A DNA stretch of 64,000 nt, from the NCBI GenBank assembly GCA_031969655.1, contig DALYJX010000004.1, positions 40,436-104,435 on the forward strand, written 5' to 3'. Within the stretch, counting starts at the first letter, position 1. Every line of letters begins with the position of its first letter. Origin of the DNA: Microseira sp003486305 (GTDB lineage: Bacteria; Cyanobacteriota; Cyanobacteriia; Cyanobacteriales; Aerosakkonemataceae). Positions 35,122-43,949 of this stretch are shown in pieces. The notes beneath the pieces are model-generated. The model saw nothing but the letters and a program-made list of their open reading frames with translations. It searched no databases and was not told the DNA's origin. Position numbers and translations under genes: made by a program.

Positions 35122-35985
35122 ACCTGTCCTGTAAAGACAGTTAGGTTAGTACAGGTTAGAACCTTTTGTCGAATTCTTTATATTACCTGTCTTGTACTGA
35201 TGTCTTACCAAGACAGGTTACACTTTGCCACAGGTTCAATGAGTGCGATCGCTCGTCTACCGTTTTCGTTGTTTCCATACTGTCCTGTCAAGACAGGTAT
35301 GTTAGTACAGGTTATGGCGAAAGCAATCCTCTACCTCTCTCTTCAAGATGTCTTACCAGGACAGTTTAGCTACCTGAATTTTTACCCATGTCTTCCCACT
35401 TGGCGAATAGGGTGGAAAACAAGTAATGGTTGTGCGATCGCTTGTAATTTCGTTGTTTCTATACTGTCCTGTCAAGACAGGTATGTTAGTACAGGTTATG
35501 GCTTTGCGCTCCTCTACCTGTCTCTCCAAGATGTCTTACCAGGACAGTTCAGGAGTGTGTATTTTTCTCCCGGCCTCCCCGGTTGGTTAACTATTCTGGC
35601 TACGAAAGAAAGATGGTTTTGCGATCGCAAAACCATTTTACTGTCCTGTCAAGACAGGTATATTAGTACAGGTTAGACCTGCTTAAATAATTGCTTCTCC
35701 CTACCTGTCTTTTCAAGCTGTCTTACCAGGACAGTACAGTTTGCTAATCGAGCTACTAAAAGAAATTTAGCCTGAGTTTATACATCTGTCCTAGTTACCT
35801 GTCTGACTAGGACAGTTTAAGTGAAAGCAACAAACATGTCTGATACACCTGTCTCGACAGGACAGATAGGAAAGCTAATTTTCTTTGGTGTCTTGTACAC
35901 ATGTCCTAAAAAGACAGTACCGAGTTGACAGTCAAGCAATCAACATGTACTATTAAGACAGGTGTCTAAGACAGGTATTAGACAA
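35122..35985. repeat. Array of CTGTC/GACAG palindromic repeats upstream of kfrA
   Basis: At least twelve related units are spread over ~860 bp. Two alternating forms recur: CTGTCCTGTCAAGACAGGTA followed by a TTAGTACAGGTTA tail (35279, 35463, 35639), and TACCTGTCTyTyCAAG-TGTCTTACCAGGACAG (35334, 35516, 35701). Shorter units (CCTGTC...GACAGG) lie at 35790-35985. Each unit is a partial palindrome. The array sits directly before a KfrA-like DNA-binding gene. No similar array occurs elsewhere in the window. It is not a CRISPR: spacing is irregular and units are inverted. Confidence 0.8.
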
Positions 35986-36016
35986 AAAAAGGAGGAGAGA
36001 ACTCCTCCTGCAATAA

Positions 36017-37126
36017 ATGAAGAATCAATTAATTATGTCAGAATCAAAATACGATCAAGTTGTGGCTGCCTTCCGGCAATTGATGGAAGCGGGAGAGCAG
36101 CCTTCTCAGGAGAAAATCAGAGGTGTTGTCTTTGCCAAGACAGGAGCCAAAATGTCGAATGCCACAATACAGAAACACCTCAAAACGTTCCGAGCCTCCA
36201 ATCCCGATGAATTTTTCAAGGGAACTAACTCTGATGACGAGCCAATTCCTCACGAACACCAGGAGTTGATGCGGCGGGTGTACCATAGCATTCGTCGCGC
36301 CACCGAACTCGTGTACAGTTCGGAAACACAAGAGAAATTGGATGTAGAGTCAGAGATTTTGCGAGAAAAGCTATCGGAGACAGAAGCGGCGCTACAAACA
36401 GCAAATGCAAAACTCAAAGGGATGGAACAAGCGTACCAGCATATTGTCGAGCAGATGCAGTTGGTGGTTCGCAATAACGCCATGTTGGTAAAAATGGGGG
36501 ATGGAGCCGAGATAAACAGTTGTCTGGCTGAAATAGACCGACTGCAAAATCAAGTAGTCGAGCTGACAAAAGAAAAGCAGGAACTAGGTGTACGAGTTTC
36601 CGAGCTTGAAAAACAACTAGAAGATGCTGATGGTTTGCGCCAGGAATTGAGTACGATTAAAGCTGTTCGAGATAAATTAAATATCCAGCTTACCCAAGTA
36701 GCAGATCGGAATACGGAACTGCTTTCTCGCTCGCAGCGCCTAGAAGCAGCTTTAGCTGCTAAACTAAGTGAAATCGATGCTTTGAAAGCTCAGATGATCG
36801 CCCAGCCGATTTTACCAGATGCGCCAGTGTTTGAGGTGGGAGAAGATAAGGAACAAGCGATCGCGCAGCTAACAGAACGCAACGCACAGTTGAGTGAGCG
36901 AAATCAGTTTTTGGAGCAGCAATTGGTTGATCTGTATCAGAAGTATGGAGCTGCTCAGCAGGAATTGGCTAAACTGGGGCAAGGGGATGACTTGGCGTCT
37001 GAGTTGCCACTAGATAATCAACCAGATGTTGAAAAACCTGCCACAGAGGAAGAGGTAGAAAATTTGTCAGCTAAGTCAACTCGCTCGACAAGAAATAGTA
37101 AATCTTCTAGACGGAAGAATAATTAA
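36017..37126 (+). CDS. kfrA: KfrA-like plasmid DNA-binding coiled-coil protein
   Basis: 369 residues. Residues ~10-60 form a KfrA_N-type DNA-binding domain (YDQVVAAFRQLMEAGEQPSQ, then ATIQKHLKTFRAS). From ~95 to ~330 the protein is a long heptad-rich coiled coil, and it ends basic. KfrA proteins bind repeated operators next to their own gene and help stabilise plasmids, sometimes with a ParAB system. An ATG at 36035 is an alternative start. A GGAGGAG-AGAA-CTCCTCC hairpin (35991-36008) lies just before the start. The preceding repeat array is the obvious binding target. Confidence 0.8.
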   Translation: MKNQLIMSESKYDQVVAAFRQLMEAGEQPSQEKIRGVVFAKTGAKMSNATIQKHLKTFRASNPDEFFKGTNSDDEPIPHEHQELMRRVYHSIRRATELVYSSETQEKLDVESEILREKLSETEAALQTANAKLKGMEQAYQHIVEQMQLVVRNNAMLVKMGDGAEINSCLAEIDRLQNQVVELTKEKQELGVRVSELEKQLEDADGLRQELSTIKAVRDKLNIQLTQVADRNTELLSRSQRLEAALAAKLSEIDALKAQMIAQPILPDAPVFEVGEDKEQAIAQLTERNAQLSERNQFLEQQLVDLYQKYGAAQQELAKLGQGDDLASELPLDNQPDVEKPATEEEVENLSAKSTRSTRNSKSSRRKNN

Positions 37127-37618
37127 ATATATCCCAGAAACTGGAAGCGTTTTTAACCATAAACCTTCCAGTCTAGTCTTTAAAATGGGTACTTTGAAAG
37201 GAGGACAACCAACGGAATGGGGCAAGGAATTAATAATAAACTAAAACTGTAAAAAGAGTGTAGGTTTGTTTTCATAATTTTTAATATTTTTGAAATACGG
37301 GCTTTGCTTTTCTGGCATTTTCCTAAAACTTTAGCACACTAATTACGGAAAAAACGAAAAAACTGACTCAAATCACTTGAAATAGCCGCAAGATAGCCCT
37401 GCTTTTTTCTATTCCTGGCAAGAAACTTAGGTGATAATGAGAGAGGTTAAAACCGAATGGTATTAAGTTAAGGTGCGAGTGCGGTTTTGAAATTCCATGA
37501 AGTAATTGAATTGATTGTAACTGTTCATTGGATTCAGCAATACTGACTGATATAGTGAATACTGAACTGCCCTGGTACTAAAGATTTTTCACGCACCAGG
37601 GCAAGGTTTTTTAGTTAT
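37127..37618. other. Gene-free stretch downstream of kfrA ending in a terminator
   Basis: No ORF is supported. The sequence is A+T-rich with scattered short repeats. A Rho-independent terminator at 37568-37612 points along the plus strand, about 440 bp after kfrA, so a small RNA or a long 3' untranslated region might lie before it. Confidence 0.5.
37568..37612 (+). terminator. Rho-independent terminator
   Basis: TGCCCTGGT (37568-37576) pairs with ACCAGGGCA (37595-37603), followed by a T run at 37607-37612. The T tract is only on the plus side. Confidence 0.75.
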
Positions 37619-37843
37619 TTAGCGGTTAAGTCCGCTGCGTTCAAAACTGCTTCGATAGCATAATTGTTTGGTAACATAATAACCTGGTAATTGTAATCCT
37701 CTTTCATGTTTGGTTGAGGGATGATTATCTAATAAGTTTTGAACAGCGTTGCAAAATGTATCTTCTCCGTATATTTCTAAGATGGAACGTAGTTTGGCAA
37801 CGCATTCTGGCAGGAGTTTGTTTTTTGGTTTGGATTGTCTCAT
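37619..37843 (-). CDS. Small basic protein, unknown
   Basis: 74 residues from the ATG at 37843 (MRQSKPKNKLLPECVAKLRS). The N-terminal half looks helical (LRSILEIYGEDTFCNAVQNLLDN), and the C-terminal half is basic and tyrosine-rich. The longer frame from a TTG at 37888 is less likely. No family is recognised; the sequence looks protein-like. Confidence 0.45.
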   Translation of the reverse strand: MRQSKPKNKLLPECVAKLRSILEIYGEDTFCNAVQNLLDNHPSTKHERGLQLPGYYVTKQLCYRSSFERSGLNR

Positions 37844-38043
37844 TTTGGTTTTACCCGATTGTTGATAATTATTTGATGGTAAGTGCAACTTTAGTCATTA
37901 GTTAGCTTTCAGGATGCGATCGCACTTGGGCTAAAAAAGCAACGATCGCTAGCTTTAGCTAAGGATGTGATGACTAAATAGCTCTTTTGTTGCTGCGAGA
38001 CCGCGATCGCGGTAGCTAAAAAAAGCTAGTATTTACCACAACT

Positions 38044-39978
38044 ATGAAACTTACCGCCAAATCAATTATTCGACGTTACTCCTGTCCCCGCACAAGTAAA
38101 GATAGTCCTAGCTCGTTTTATTCTTGGGAAGAAACCCAAGTAATGATGAAACACAACCCGTCGGCTAACTTTATTCAAAATAAATCTCAAACGATCGCCA
38201 TTAAAGGTATTAGCTCTTTAAATTATCCCTATCAACTAATCGATAGTGCTGCTGATTTAGAAACAGCACTTCAACCATTTCTGGCAGCAAAACTTATCGG
38301 TATTGACTGTGAAACTGAAGGAGGAATTGACGCATATCGAGCGAAAATTCGTTTGGTTCAATTGGCTATTCCCAATCATCCAGTTGTTATCGTTGATTTA
38401 GCTGCAATTGACAGTGCAGATTTGTCACCTTTACGCCAAGTTTTAAGGGGAGATGCGCTCAAAGTGGGACACAATCTCAAATTTGAGTGGATGATGCTTA
38501 CCCAAGCTGGATTAAAACCGAGTCGCCCTTTTTTTGATACTTACCTCGCTTATCGAGTACTCACCGCTGGACTCAAGCGCAATCTGTCCCTGGAAGCAGT
38601 TACTGCACAATTACTAAAGATAAAATTAGACAAGCAACTGCAAACAAGTGACTGGTCAGGTGAACTCACATCCGCTCAATTGCAATATGCAGCTACAGAT
38701 GCCGCAATTGTACTGTCCTTAAGAACGGTGTTGAAACGCCGACTCAAACAAGCTTCGTTGTGGGAGACGGCTTTACTGGAATTCGCCTGTTTGCCTGCTG
38801 TTGCTTCAATGGAACTGAACGGGATGCTACTGGATAAAGAACAGTGGCAAGCTAATGGTCATCAGTTAGAAGCACAGCGAGATGCACTTTCCAAAGCACT
38901 TTCGTCATTGCAAATACCATCCCTAACTAAACAAATTTCTCTGCTTCCCGAATACACCCCCTCTATCAATCTTCGCTCTCCCAAACAAGTTTTAGCAGCC
39001 CTTCAAGCGCAAGGTATTCCCGTTAATTCCACCAACACTCAAACGCTTATTCCTTTAGCCAATGAATATCCGGTAATTCAAGCGTTGTTGAACTACCGCA
39101 GTTTATCGACTCGAATTAGCACCTTTACTCTTGGATTGCCCCAACATATTCATCCGATTACTGGACGCATTCATCCGAATTGGTTTCAAATTGGAGCTAA
39201 ATCGGGTCGCTTTAGTTGTCGAGAGCCTAATTTGCAAAATATTCCCAGAGATCGAGAAACTCGACAGTGTTTTAAAGCAGCTAGCGATCGCGTTCTGCTC
39301 AAAGCGGATTACAGCCAAATTGAATTGCGAATTATGGCGAAAGTGAGCGGCGATAAAAGGATGATTGCTGCTTACTCAAATGGTGAGGATTTGCACAAAT
39401 TAACTGCTTCCTTAGTACTGGGGAAGTCGTTATCTGATATTAATTCAGAGTCGCGACAGCTTGGTAAGATCGTCAACTTTGGTTTGATATACGGGATGGG
39501 AGCCAAGAAGTTTAAAAATACAGCACAAGCAGAATATGGGGTAATTTTGACGTTGGAAGAAGCTTCTCGATTTCGCCAAAGGTTTTTTGAATCTTATTCG
39601 GGCATAAAGCAATTTCACGCCTTAGTTCGTCGAGAATGGAGCCAGGGAAAGCGAGTAAGTCGCACGCTTGGAGGTCGAAGGCGATTGTGGTCTAAAGACT
39701 CAAAGCCTTTGCTGAATGAAATGCTGAATAATCCGGTTCAAGGACTGAGTGCTGATATTACAAAGTTGGCATTGGCGAAACTTTTTGCACCTTTGAATAA
39801 AACCAGGGCTAAGCTGATTTGTGTCGTTCACGACGAGATTTTAATTGAGTGTTCTGTTACAGAGGTAGAGCCGGTTAAAGCTTTACTTCAACACTGTATG
39901 GTGTGGGCAGGAAACCAATTTTTAGCCCCCGTTCCCTGTGAAGTTGAAATTAAGATGCTTAACAGTTGGGGGGATTAG
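38044..39978 (+). CDS. polA: Plasmid-encoded family A DNA polymerase with 3'-5' exonuclease domain
   Basis: 644 residues. The first ~75 residues are a poorly conserved extension. A DnaQ/RNase D-like exonuclease follows (IGIDCETEGG, VGHNLKFEWMML, YAATDAAIVLSL), then the polymerase: motif A LLKADYSQIELRIMA, motif B RQLGKIVNFGLIYGMGA and motif C CVVHDEILIE. All catalytic acids are present. The 5'-3' exonuclease domain of chromosomal PolA is absent. It probably serves plasmid replication together with the clamp and loader genes at 17700-24452. Confidence 0.93.
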   Translation: MKLTAKSIIRRYSCPRTSKDSPSSFYSWEETQVMMKHNPSANFIQNKSQTIAIKGISSLNYPYQLIDSAADLETALQPFLAAKLIGIDCETEGGIDAYRAKIRLVQLAIPNHPVVIVDLAAIDSADLSPLRQVLRGDALKVGHNLKFEWMMLTQAGLKPSRPFFDTYLAYRVLTAGLKRNLSLEAVTAQLLKIKLDKQLQTSDWSGELTSAQLQYAATDAAIVLSLRTVLKRRLKQASLWETALLEFACLPAVASMELNGMLLDKEQWQANGHQLEAQRDALSKALSSLQIPSLTKQISLLPEYTPSINLRSPKQVLAALQAQGIPVNSTNTQTLIPLANEYPVIQALLNYRSLSTRISTFTLGLPQHIHPITGRIHPNWFQIGAKSGRFSCREPNLQNIPRDRETRQCFKAASDRVLLKADYSQIELRIMAKVSGDKRMIAAYSNGEDLHKLTASLVLGKSLSDINSESRQLGKIVNFGLIYGMGAKKFKNTAQAEYGVILTLEEASRFRQRFFESYSGIKQFHALVRREWSQGKRVSRTLGGRRRLWSKDSKPLLNEMLNNPVQGLSADITKLALAKLFAPLNKTRAKLICVVHDEILIECSVTEVEPVKALLQHCMVWAGNQFLAPVPCEVEIKMLNSWGD

Positions 39979-40146
39979 AGATATTCTAAAACTATTACTC
40001 GATCTAGTGCCAATACTGCGCCAACTGCGATCGCTTCCAATTCGCCAAATGCTTGAGGATGCTTGGCTTTGATTTTAGCGATCGCTCTCTCGATCAAGAG
40101 GCAAGTCAAGCCCAGATCAAAGCAGCTATAATCAATAAAAACTGCC

Positions 40147-40980
40147 ATGCGAACTCTTAAACTACCTTCAGGACAACTAATTCCGGTTCTTGGCATGGGC
40201 ACCTGGCGGATGGGGGAGAATGCCCGGAATCGCCAGAGCGAAATTGATGCCTTACGCCACGGATTAGATCTGGGCTTTTCTCTAATTGACACGGCGGAAA
40301 TGTATGGTGAAGGTGGAGCAGAAGAGGTAATTGCTCAAGCGATCGCAAATCGTCGAGCATCCGCCTTCTTAGTCAGCAAAGTTTACCCTCATAATGCCTC
40401 GAAGCAAAAAGCGATCGCTGCCTGCGAACGAAGTCTCAAACGGTTGAAAACTGACTACCTTGACCTTTACCTATTGCACTGGCGCGGGGATATACCATTG
40501 GCAGAGACTTTAGAAGCATTTGAGACGCTGCAACAATCGGGCAAAATTCGCAGTTATGGGGTAAGTAATTTTGATATCGAGGATATGCAGGAAGCCAGCC
40601 AATTGAAGGGGGGGAAAGGAATTGTGACTAATCAAGTTCTCTATAATCTGATGCGACGGGGAATTGAATGGAATTTACTCCCCTGGTGTCGGCAACAAGG
40701 TATCCCCATCATGGCGTATTCTCCGATTGAGCAAGGGCGTTTATTGAACAATAAAACGATCAAAGCGATCGCTCAACAACGAGGAGTCACTGCGGCGCAA
40801 GTGGCGATCGCCTGGTTGTTGCACCAGGAAAATATAATTGTAATTCCCAAATCCAGCCGCATTGACCATGTAGAGCAGAATTATGCTGCCCTAAATTTAA
40901 AATTGAGTGCTGAAGAATTAAATGCCCTAGATGCTGCGTTTCCAGCACCAAGTAAACCAGTTCCTCTAGAAATGCTGTAA
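40147..40980 (+). CDS. Aldo/keto reductase
   Basis: 277 residues with the family core: GMGTWRMGE, LGFSLIDTAEMYGEGGAEE (catalytic D and Y), SKVYPHNAS (K), LDLYLLHWRGD (H), GVSNFDIEDM and IPKSSRIDHVEQN. It should reduce aldehydes or ketones with NADPH. Substrate cannot be predicted. It stands alone after polA and resembles a chromosomal housekeeping gene acquired by the plasmid. Confidence 0.92.
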   Translation: MRTLKLPSGQLIPVLGMGTWRMGENARNRQSEIDALRHGLDLGFSLIDTAEMYGEGGAEEVIAQAIANRRASAFLVSKVYPHNASKQKAIAACERSLKRLKTDYLDLYLLHWRGDIPLAETLEAFETLQQSGKIRSYGVSNFDIEDMQEASQLKGGKGIVTNQVLYNLMRRGIEWNLLPWCRQQGIPIMAYSPIEQGRLLNNKTIKAIAQQRGVTAAQVAIAWLLHQENIIVIPKSSRIDHVEQNYAALNLKLSAEELNALDAAFPAPSKPVPLEML

Positions 40981-41004
40981 TTGTTTTTAGATCGTCGGTA
41001 TTTC

Positions 41005-41421
41005 TCAATCATCCGTGACTTTTCCCCTCATTGTTTTGATTTGCGCTCGCTTGGTTTTGCTATCCAAACGCTTTCTTTGAGAAGATCTGGTCGGTTTGCT
41101 TTTTTTACGGGGTTTGGGTAGCGCGATCGCACTCTTAATCAAGTCTTGCAATCGTTGCAATGCCTCTTCCCGATTCTGCTCTTGGGTGCGGTGTTCCTGA
41201 GCTTTGATAACAATTACACCTTCCTTGGTAAGGCGCTGGTCACTTAGTTTCAACAGTCGTTCTTTGTAACGATCGGGCAGTGAGGAAGCCATGATATCAA
41301 AGCGTAGGTGAATCGCTGTTGCCACCTTATTTACATTTTGTCCCCCCGCGCCCTGAGAGCGAACCGCACTCATTTCAATCTCATGTTCTCCGATGCTCAC
41401 TGTGTTAGAAATTTGTAGCAT
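41005..41421 (-). CDS. arfB: Ribosome rescue peptidyl-tRNA hydrolase ArfB (YaeJ)
   Basis: 138 residues. The catalytic GGQ is in RSQGAGGQNVNKVATAIHLR, followed by LPDRYKERLL and DQRLTKEGVIVIKAQEHRTQEQN. The C-terminal tail is basic (SKPTRSSQRKRLDSKTKR), the feature that enters the mRNA channel of stalled ribosomes. It frees ribosomes stuck on truncated mRNA. Length and motifs are complete. Confidence 0.92.
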   Translation of the reverse strand: MLQISNTVSIGEHEIEMSAVRSQGAGGQNVNKVATAIHLRFDIMASSLPDRYKERLLKLSDQRLTKEGVIVIKAQEHRTQEQNREEALQRLQDLIKSAIALPKPRKKSKPTRSSQRKRLDSKTKRAQIKTMRGKVTDD

Positions 41422-41560
41422 AATTCAACCTTAGCTATTATCTCTTGGCAGATTTAGTTATTAGGAGCCATTAGTTTTAGTTTTGATTCGTTGTTAAGTT
41501 TATCGGCAAGGAATGCAATAAATCTTGGCCTTGTGAAAAAAGCCCTATCGATTTGTATCT

Positions 41561-42379
41561 CTATCTTGGGCGAAGTGTAGCCGTGAGTGTCACCCAAGGT
41601 GCCTTGGCAAGTTGATCGCGCATTGTCTGCAAGTTGTTTGCTTTCTCCTTTAAAATCCGTCCCTCGAACACCACCGTCACCTCATTAGCCTGAAAACACC
41701 ACGGCTCTAGCCATAGCTGAGTCAAATCATCATTGATAGACATCAATGTTAAGGTGGTTTCTCCCGTTGCGGATGGAACTTGCTCAAACTGCTGTTGTTT
41801 AGTTACGCCCATGCAAATCGCCAGAGACAAGGCATCCACCGTGGCGACGAGTCGTTGATTGCGAGCGTAAGCTTCCGGCATAACATACGGTTGATAAGCC
41901 GGATCTTGCCCTAACTGGGCGATCAGATGCTGTTGAAATTCCTTCTCCTGTTTCAAAAATGTTTCGACAATCCGCGTCGCTTCCGGTGACCTTTTCCAGT
42001 GGGTAAAGCGCTCATACAATCCCGTTCCATGTAGCGAAACCAGCAGCGCCACATACCGCCCCATCGGCATTGCCAGGTGTTTTGCCCCTGCCCATAATTT
42101 TGTATGGACTTCCGGTGCAACTTCCGTGAAACTGTGCGGGTAGCCCGTATCAGGATTGAGGGTGGGAGCCGATTCCCACGGTATCCAACCAATGTCATGC
42201 TGTTCTGCCCCCAAGCAAACCGCATGATGAGGGGTAACTGAGCCAAACGTCTCATTGCCCCATACCTGAGCTAGTTGTCCAGAAACCCAGGCATGGGTGG
42301 GTTGAGTAATACAAATCCGATTTTCACCAATGGTGCGGTACAACATGACTGCCCCTGAAAGCACAATCTTTATGTTCAA
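41561..42379 (-). CDS. DUF3891-like protein
   Basis: About 272 residues; an internal ATG at 42346 (MLYRTIGENRICITQ) fits the usual family start better and would give 261. Features are QPTHAWVSGQLAQVWG, EQHDIGWIPWESAP, DTGYPHSF and HGTGLYERF. The H and D residues suggest a metal-dependent HD-like helical fold, but no activity is established. It is an isolated housekeeping-type gene. Confidence 0.78.
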   Translation of the reverse strand: MNIKIVLSGAVMLYRTIGENRICITQPTHAWVSGQLAQVWGNETFGSVTPHHAVCLGAEQHDIGWIPWESAPTLNPDTGYPHSFTEVAPEVHTKLWAGAKHLAMPMGRYVALLVSLHGTGLYERFTHWKRSPEATRIVETFLKQEKEFQQHLIAQLGQDPAYQPYVMPEAYARNQRLVATVDALSLAICMGVTKQQQFEQVPSATGETTLTLMSINDDLTQLWLEPWCFQANEVTVVFEGRILKEKANNLQTMRDQLAKAPWVTLTATLRPR

Positions 42380-42453
42380 ACACTAGATCGCAGAAAGGGC
42401 AAATGCCTTCATGCTAGAGGTTAGGATTGAGGATAGTGCGTTCTAATTGAAGT

Positions 42454-42720
42454 ATGGCAAAGCAGGAAGATCCCCTCACTGGAGAAGCACTCATTAAGGA
42501 AGTTTGTCGGCGGATTCGGGTTGCTCGTAGTTACTGGGATGCTCATAATAATGCTGCCTGTCGGGGAGAACGCTCACGCGCATTAGCCCTTTACAGCACG
42601 CTCACCAAAGAACAAAAAGACCAGATTCCGCAGGTGTTGGGGGTGTGGCTGCGCTATCGCAGTGAAAAATACTTTGGGGAACACCTTTCGCCACCCAAGT
42701 CGAAACGAAAGTCGAAATAG
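42454..42720 (+). CDS. Small cyanobacterial protein, unknown
   Basis: 88 residues (MAKQEDPLTGEALIKEVCRR..., ending in the basic PPKSKRKSK). It looks helical, with WDAHNNAACRGERSRALALY and LGVWLRYRSEKYFGE. I recognise no named family, but it has the composition of a conserved small protein and a clean frame in a short intergenic context. Confidence 0.6.
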   Translation: MAKQEDPLTGEALIKEVCRRIRVARSYWDAHNNAACRGERSRALALYSTLTKEQKDQIPQVLGVWLRYRSEKYFGEHLSPPKSKRKSK

Positions 42721-42917
42721 GAGTTTTCTCGCATCGCTTTGAACTGCGATCGCGCGCGATCGCAACATAGTTGTTTGCCTGCTTGGGGTTGCCAAATTCT
42801 CGTAGCTTTTCTACACTAATAGAAATACCTATTCCCGTGTCCGCAAAAAGCCACTCCCTTTAATATTCTTTAGCGGTGTTAAAGGGGTAGTTCCAACAGG
42901 CACTATAGGAATTTGGT

Positions 42918-43172
42918 ATGACATACATACAACCACCAAGAAGTGTTCTTGAAGGCTTTCCAAGTGCAAAACTCGTCAAAAGTAAGACCCCCGTACAAGG
43001 AGGCGGAGGATTAAGACGTAGGTGGGAAACTGAAGAAGGACACATACTTGAATGGGATTCTAGACATGGCAGACTAGAAAAGTATGATCGGCTGGGTAAT
43101 CATCTAGGTGAATTCTGTCATTTGACTGGAAATCAAATAAAACCTAGAGATCATAAGCGTAAATTAAAGTAA
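42918..43172 (+). CDS. Colicin E3-like cytotoxic ribonuclease domain protein
   Basis: 84 residues. The segment KTPVQGGGGLRRRW followed by HILEWDSRHGRLEKYD, HLGEF and NQIKP matches the C-terminal ribonuclease domain of colicin E3, which cuts 16S rRNA in the decoding centre. Residues matching the known catalytic D, H and E are D47, H50 and E54. Translocation and receptor domains are absent: an in-frame stop lies four codons before the ATG. It is either a free-standing toxin or the cargo end cut from a larger effector. A probable immunity gene follows. Confidence 0.85.
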   Translation: MTYIQPPRSVLEGFPSAKLVKSKTPVQGGGGLRRRWETEEGHILEWDSRHGRLEKYDRLGNHLGEFCHLTGNQIKPRDHKRKLK

Positions 43173-43185
43173 GTAAACTAATACA

Positions 43186-43205
43186 GAAGGGGATTATTCC
43201 CCTTC
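43186..43205 (+). terminator. Hairpin between toxin and immunity genes
   Basis: GAAGGGG (43186-43192) pairs with CCCCTTC (43199-43205) around a 6-nt loop, followed by TTACTAAAAAAG. It may attenuate read-through, although no T run follows. Confidence 0.45.
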
Positions 43206-43236
43206 TTACTAAAAAAGTTGAATATATAACAATACT

Positions 43237-43500
43237 ATGAACATTAAAACATTTGAACCAAACGTAAAACGAGTAATTCGTTGGTATAGCAAATATGGAG
43301 ATGACTTTGTAGGAGAGAAGATTATCAATAACGTAAAACTTTCTTATTTACAACGCTTATTTAAAATCGACTCGGATAACCCTATGTATGACTGTTATCC
43401 AATCGTATCTCTTGAACAGAAGAATTATATTGAACGAAATTTCAATATAAGGCTCAATACCAACCTATACGAATATTTTATGGAATGCGAACCTATATGA
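43237..43500 (+). CDS. Probable immunity protein to the E3-type ribonuclease
   Basis: 87 residues (MNIKTFEPNVKRVIRWYSKYG..., acidic end MECEPI). It starts 64 bp after the toxin gene on the same strand, the place where immunity genes are found. It does not resemble the classical ImmE3 family; it looks like one of the small DUF-type immunity proteins (DUF7683-like, from memory). The role is inferred from position. Confidence 0.6.
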   Translation: MNIKTFEPNVKRVIRWYSKYGDDFVGEKIINNVKLSYLQRLFKIDSDNPMYDCYPIVSLEQKNYIERNFNIRLNTNLYEYFMECEPI

Positions 43501-43581
43501 TAAGGATTCAGGTCTTTTAAGGCAGTCCCAATTATATTTATTACTTGATTCCAATAAGTGATAGAACAATTAAAGTTTTAA

Positions 43582-43755
43582 TTGACTATTTTCATCGGTC
43601 ATCCTCTTGAATACAGCATCATCAGACAAGAAGGCGAAAAGGGTTACACAACAAATGCCTTAACCGTACCCCTTTTCCCCGAAACCGGGTTAACTTGGCA
43701 GAGTGTTAAAACTTGCTTAGAAGCTTGCGGTTATCAAGTCCGAGTAATGTCTTAA
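43582..43755 (+). CDS. Small ORF or truncated gene
   Basis: 57 codons from a TTG at 43582, reading TIFIGHPLEYSIIRQEGEKG then NALTVPLFPETGLTWQSVKTCLEACGYQVRVMS. The sequence looks well constrained, and similar C-terminal ends occur in cyanobacterial plasmid proteins as far as I recall. There is no good ribosome-binding site. It is probably a short conserved protein or the surviving end of a longer one. Confidence 0.4.
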   Translation: MTIFIGHPLEYSIIRQEGEKGYTTNALTVPLFPETGLTWQSVKTCLEACGYQVRVMS

Positions 43756-43949
43756 AACAGTGAAAATTGAACAGTGAACAGGCGTATGGCGCTTGGATTT
43801 AAACCCTAGAAGCCCAACTTTCCACCAATTAGCTCAAAGCACTTATTTCCAATGATGAAACTGATAACTCATCATGGTACGTGGTGGAGATAACTGTTAA
43901 ATAATAGTCAGTACATCTAATTCCAACAGATGTACTGGCTAAATTTTTA

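Noticed and set aside
35122..35985. CRISPR array
   Set aside because: Units are inverted and irregularly spaced, the intervening sequence is not of constant length, and no cas gene is nearby.
39975..40148. 57-codon minus-strand frame between polA and the aldo/keto reductase
   Set aside because: It overlaps the ends of both neighbours, has no ribosome-binding site and no known pattern, though its sequence is fairly protein-like.
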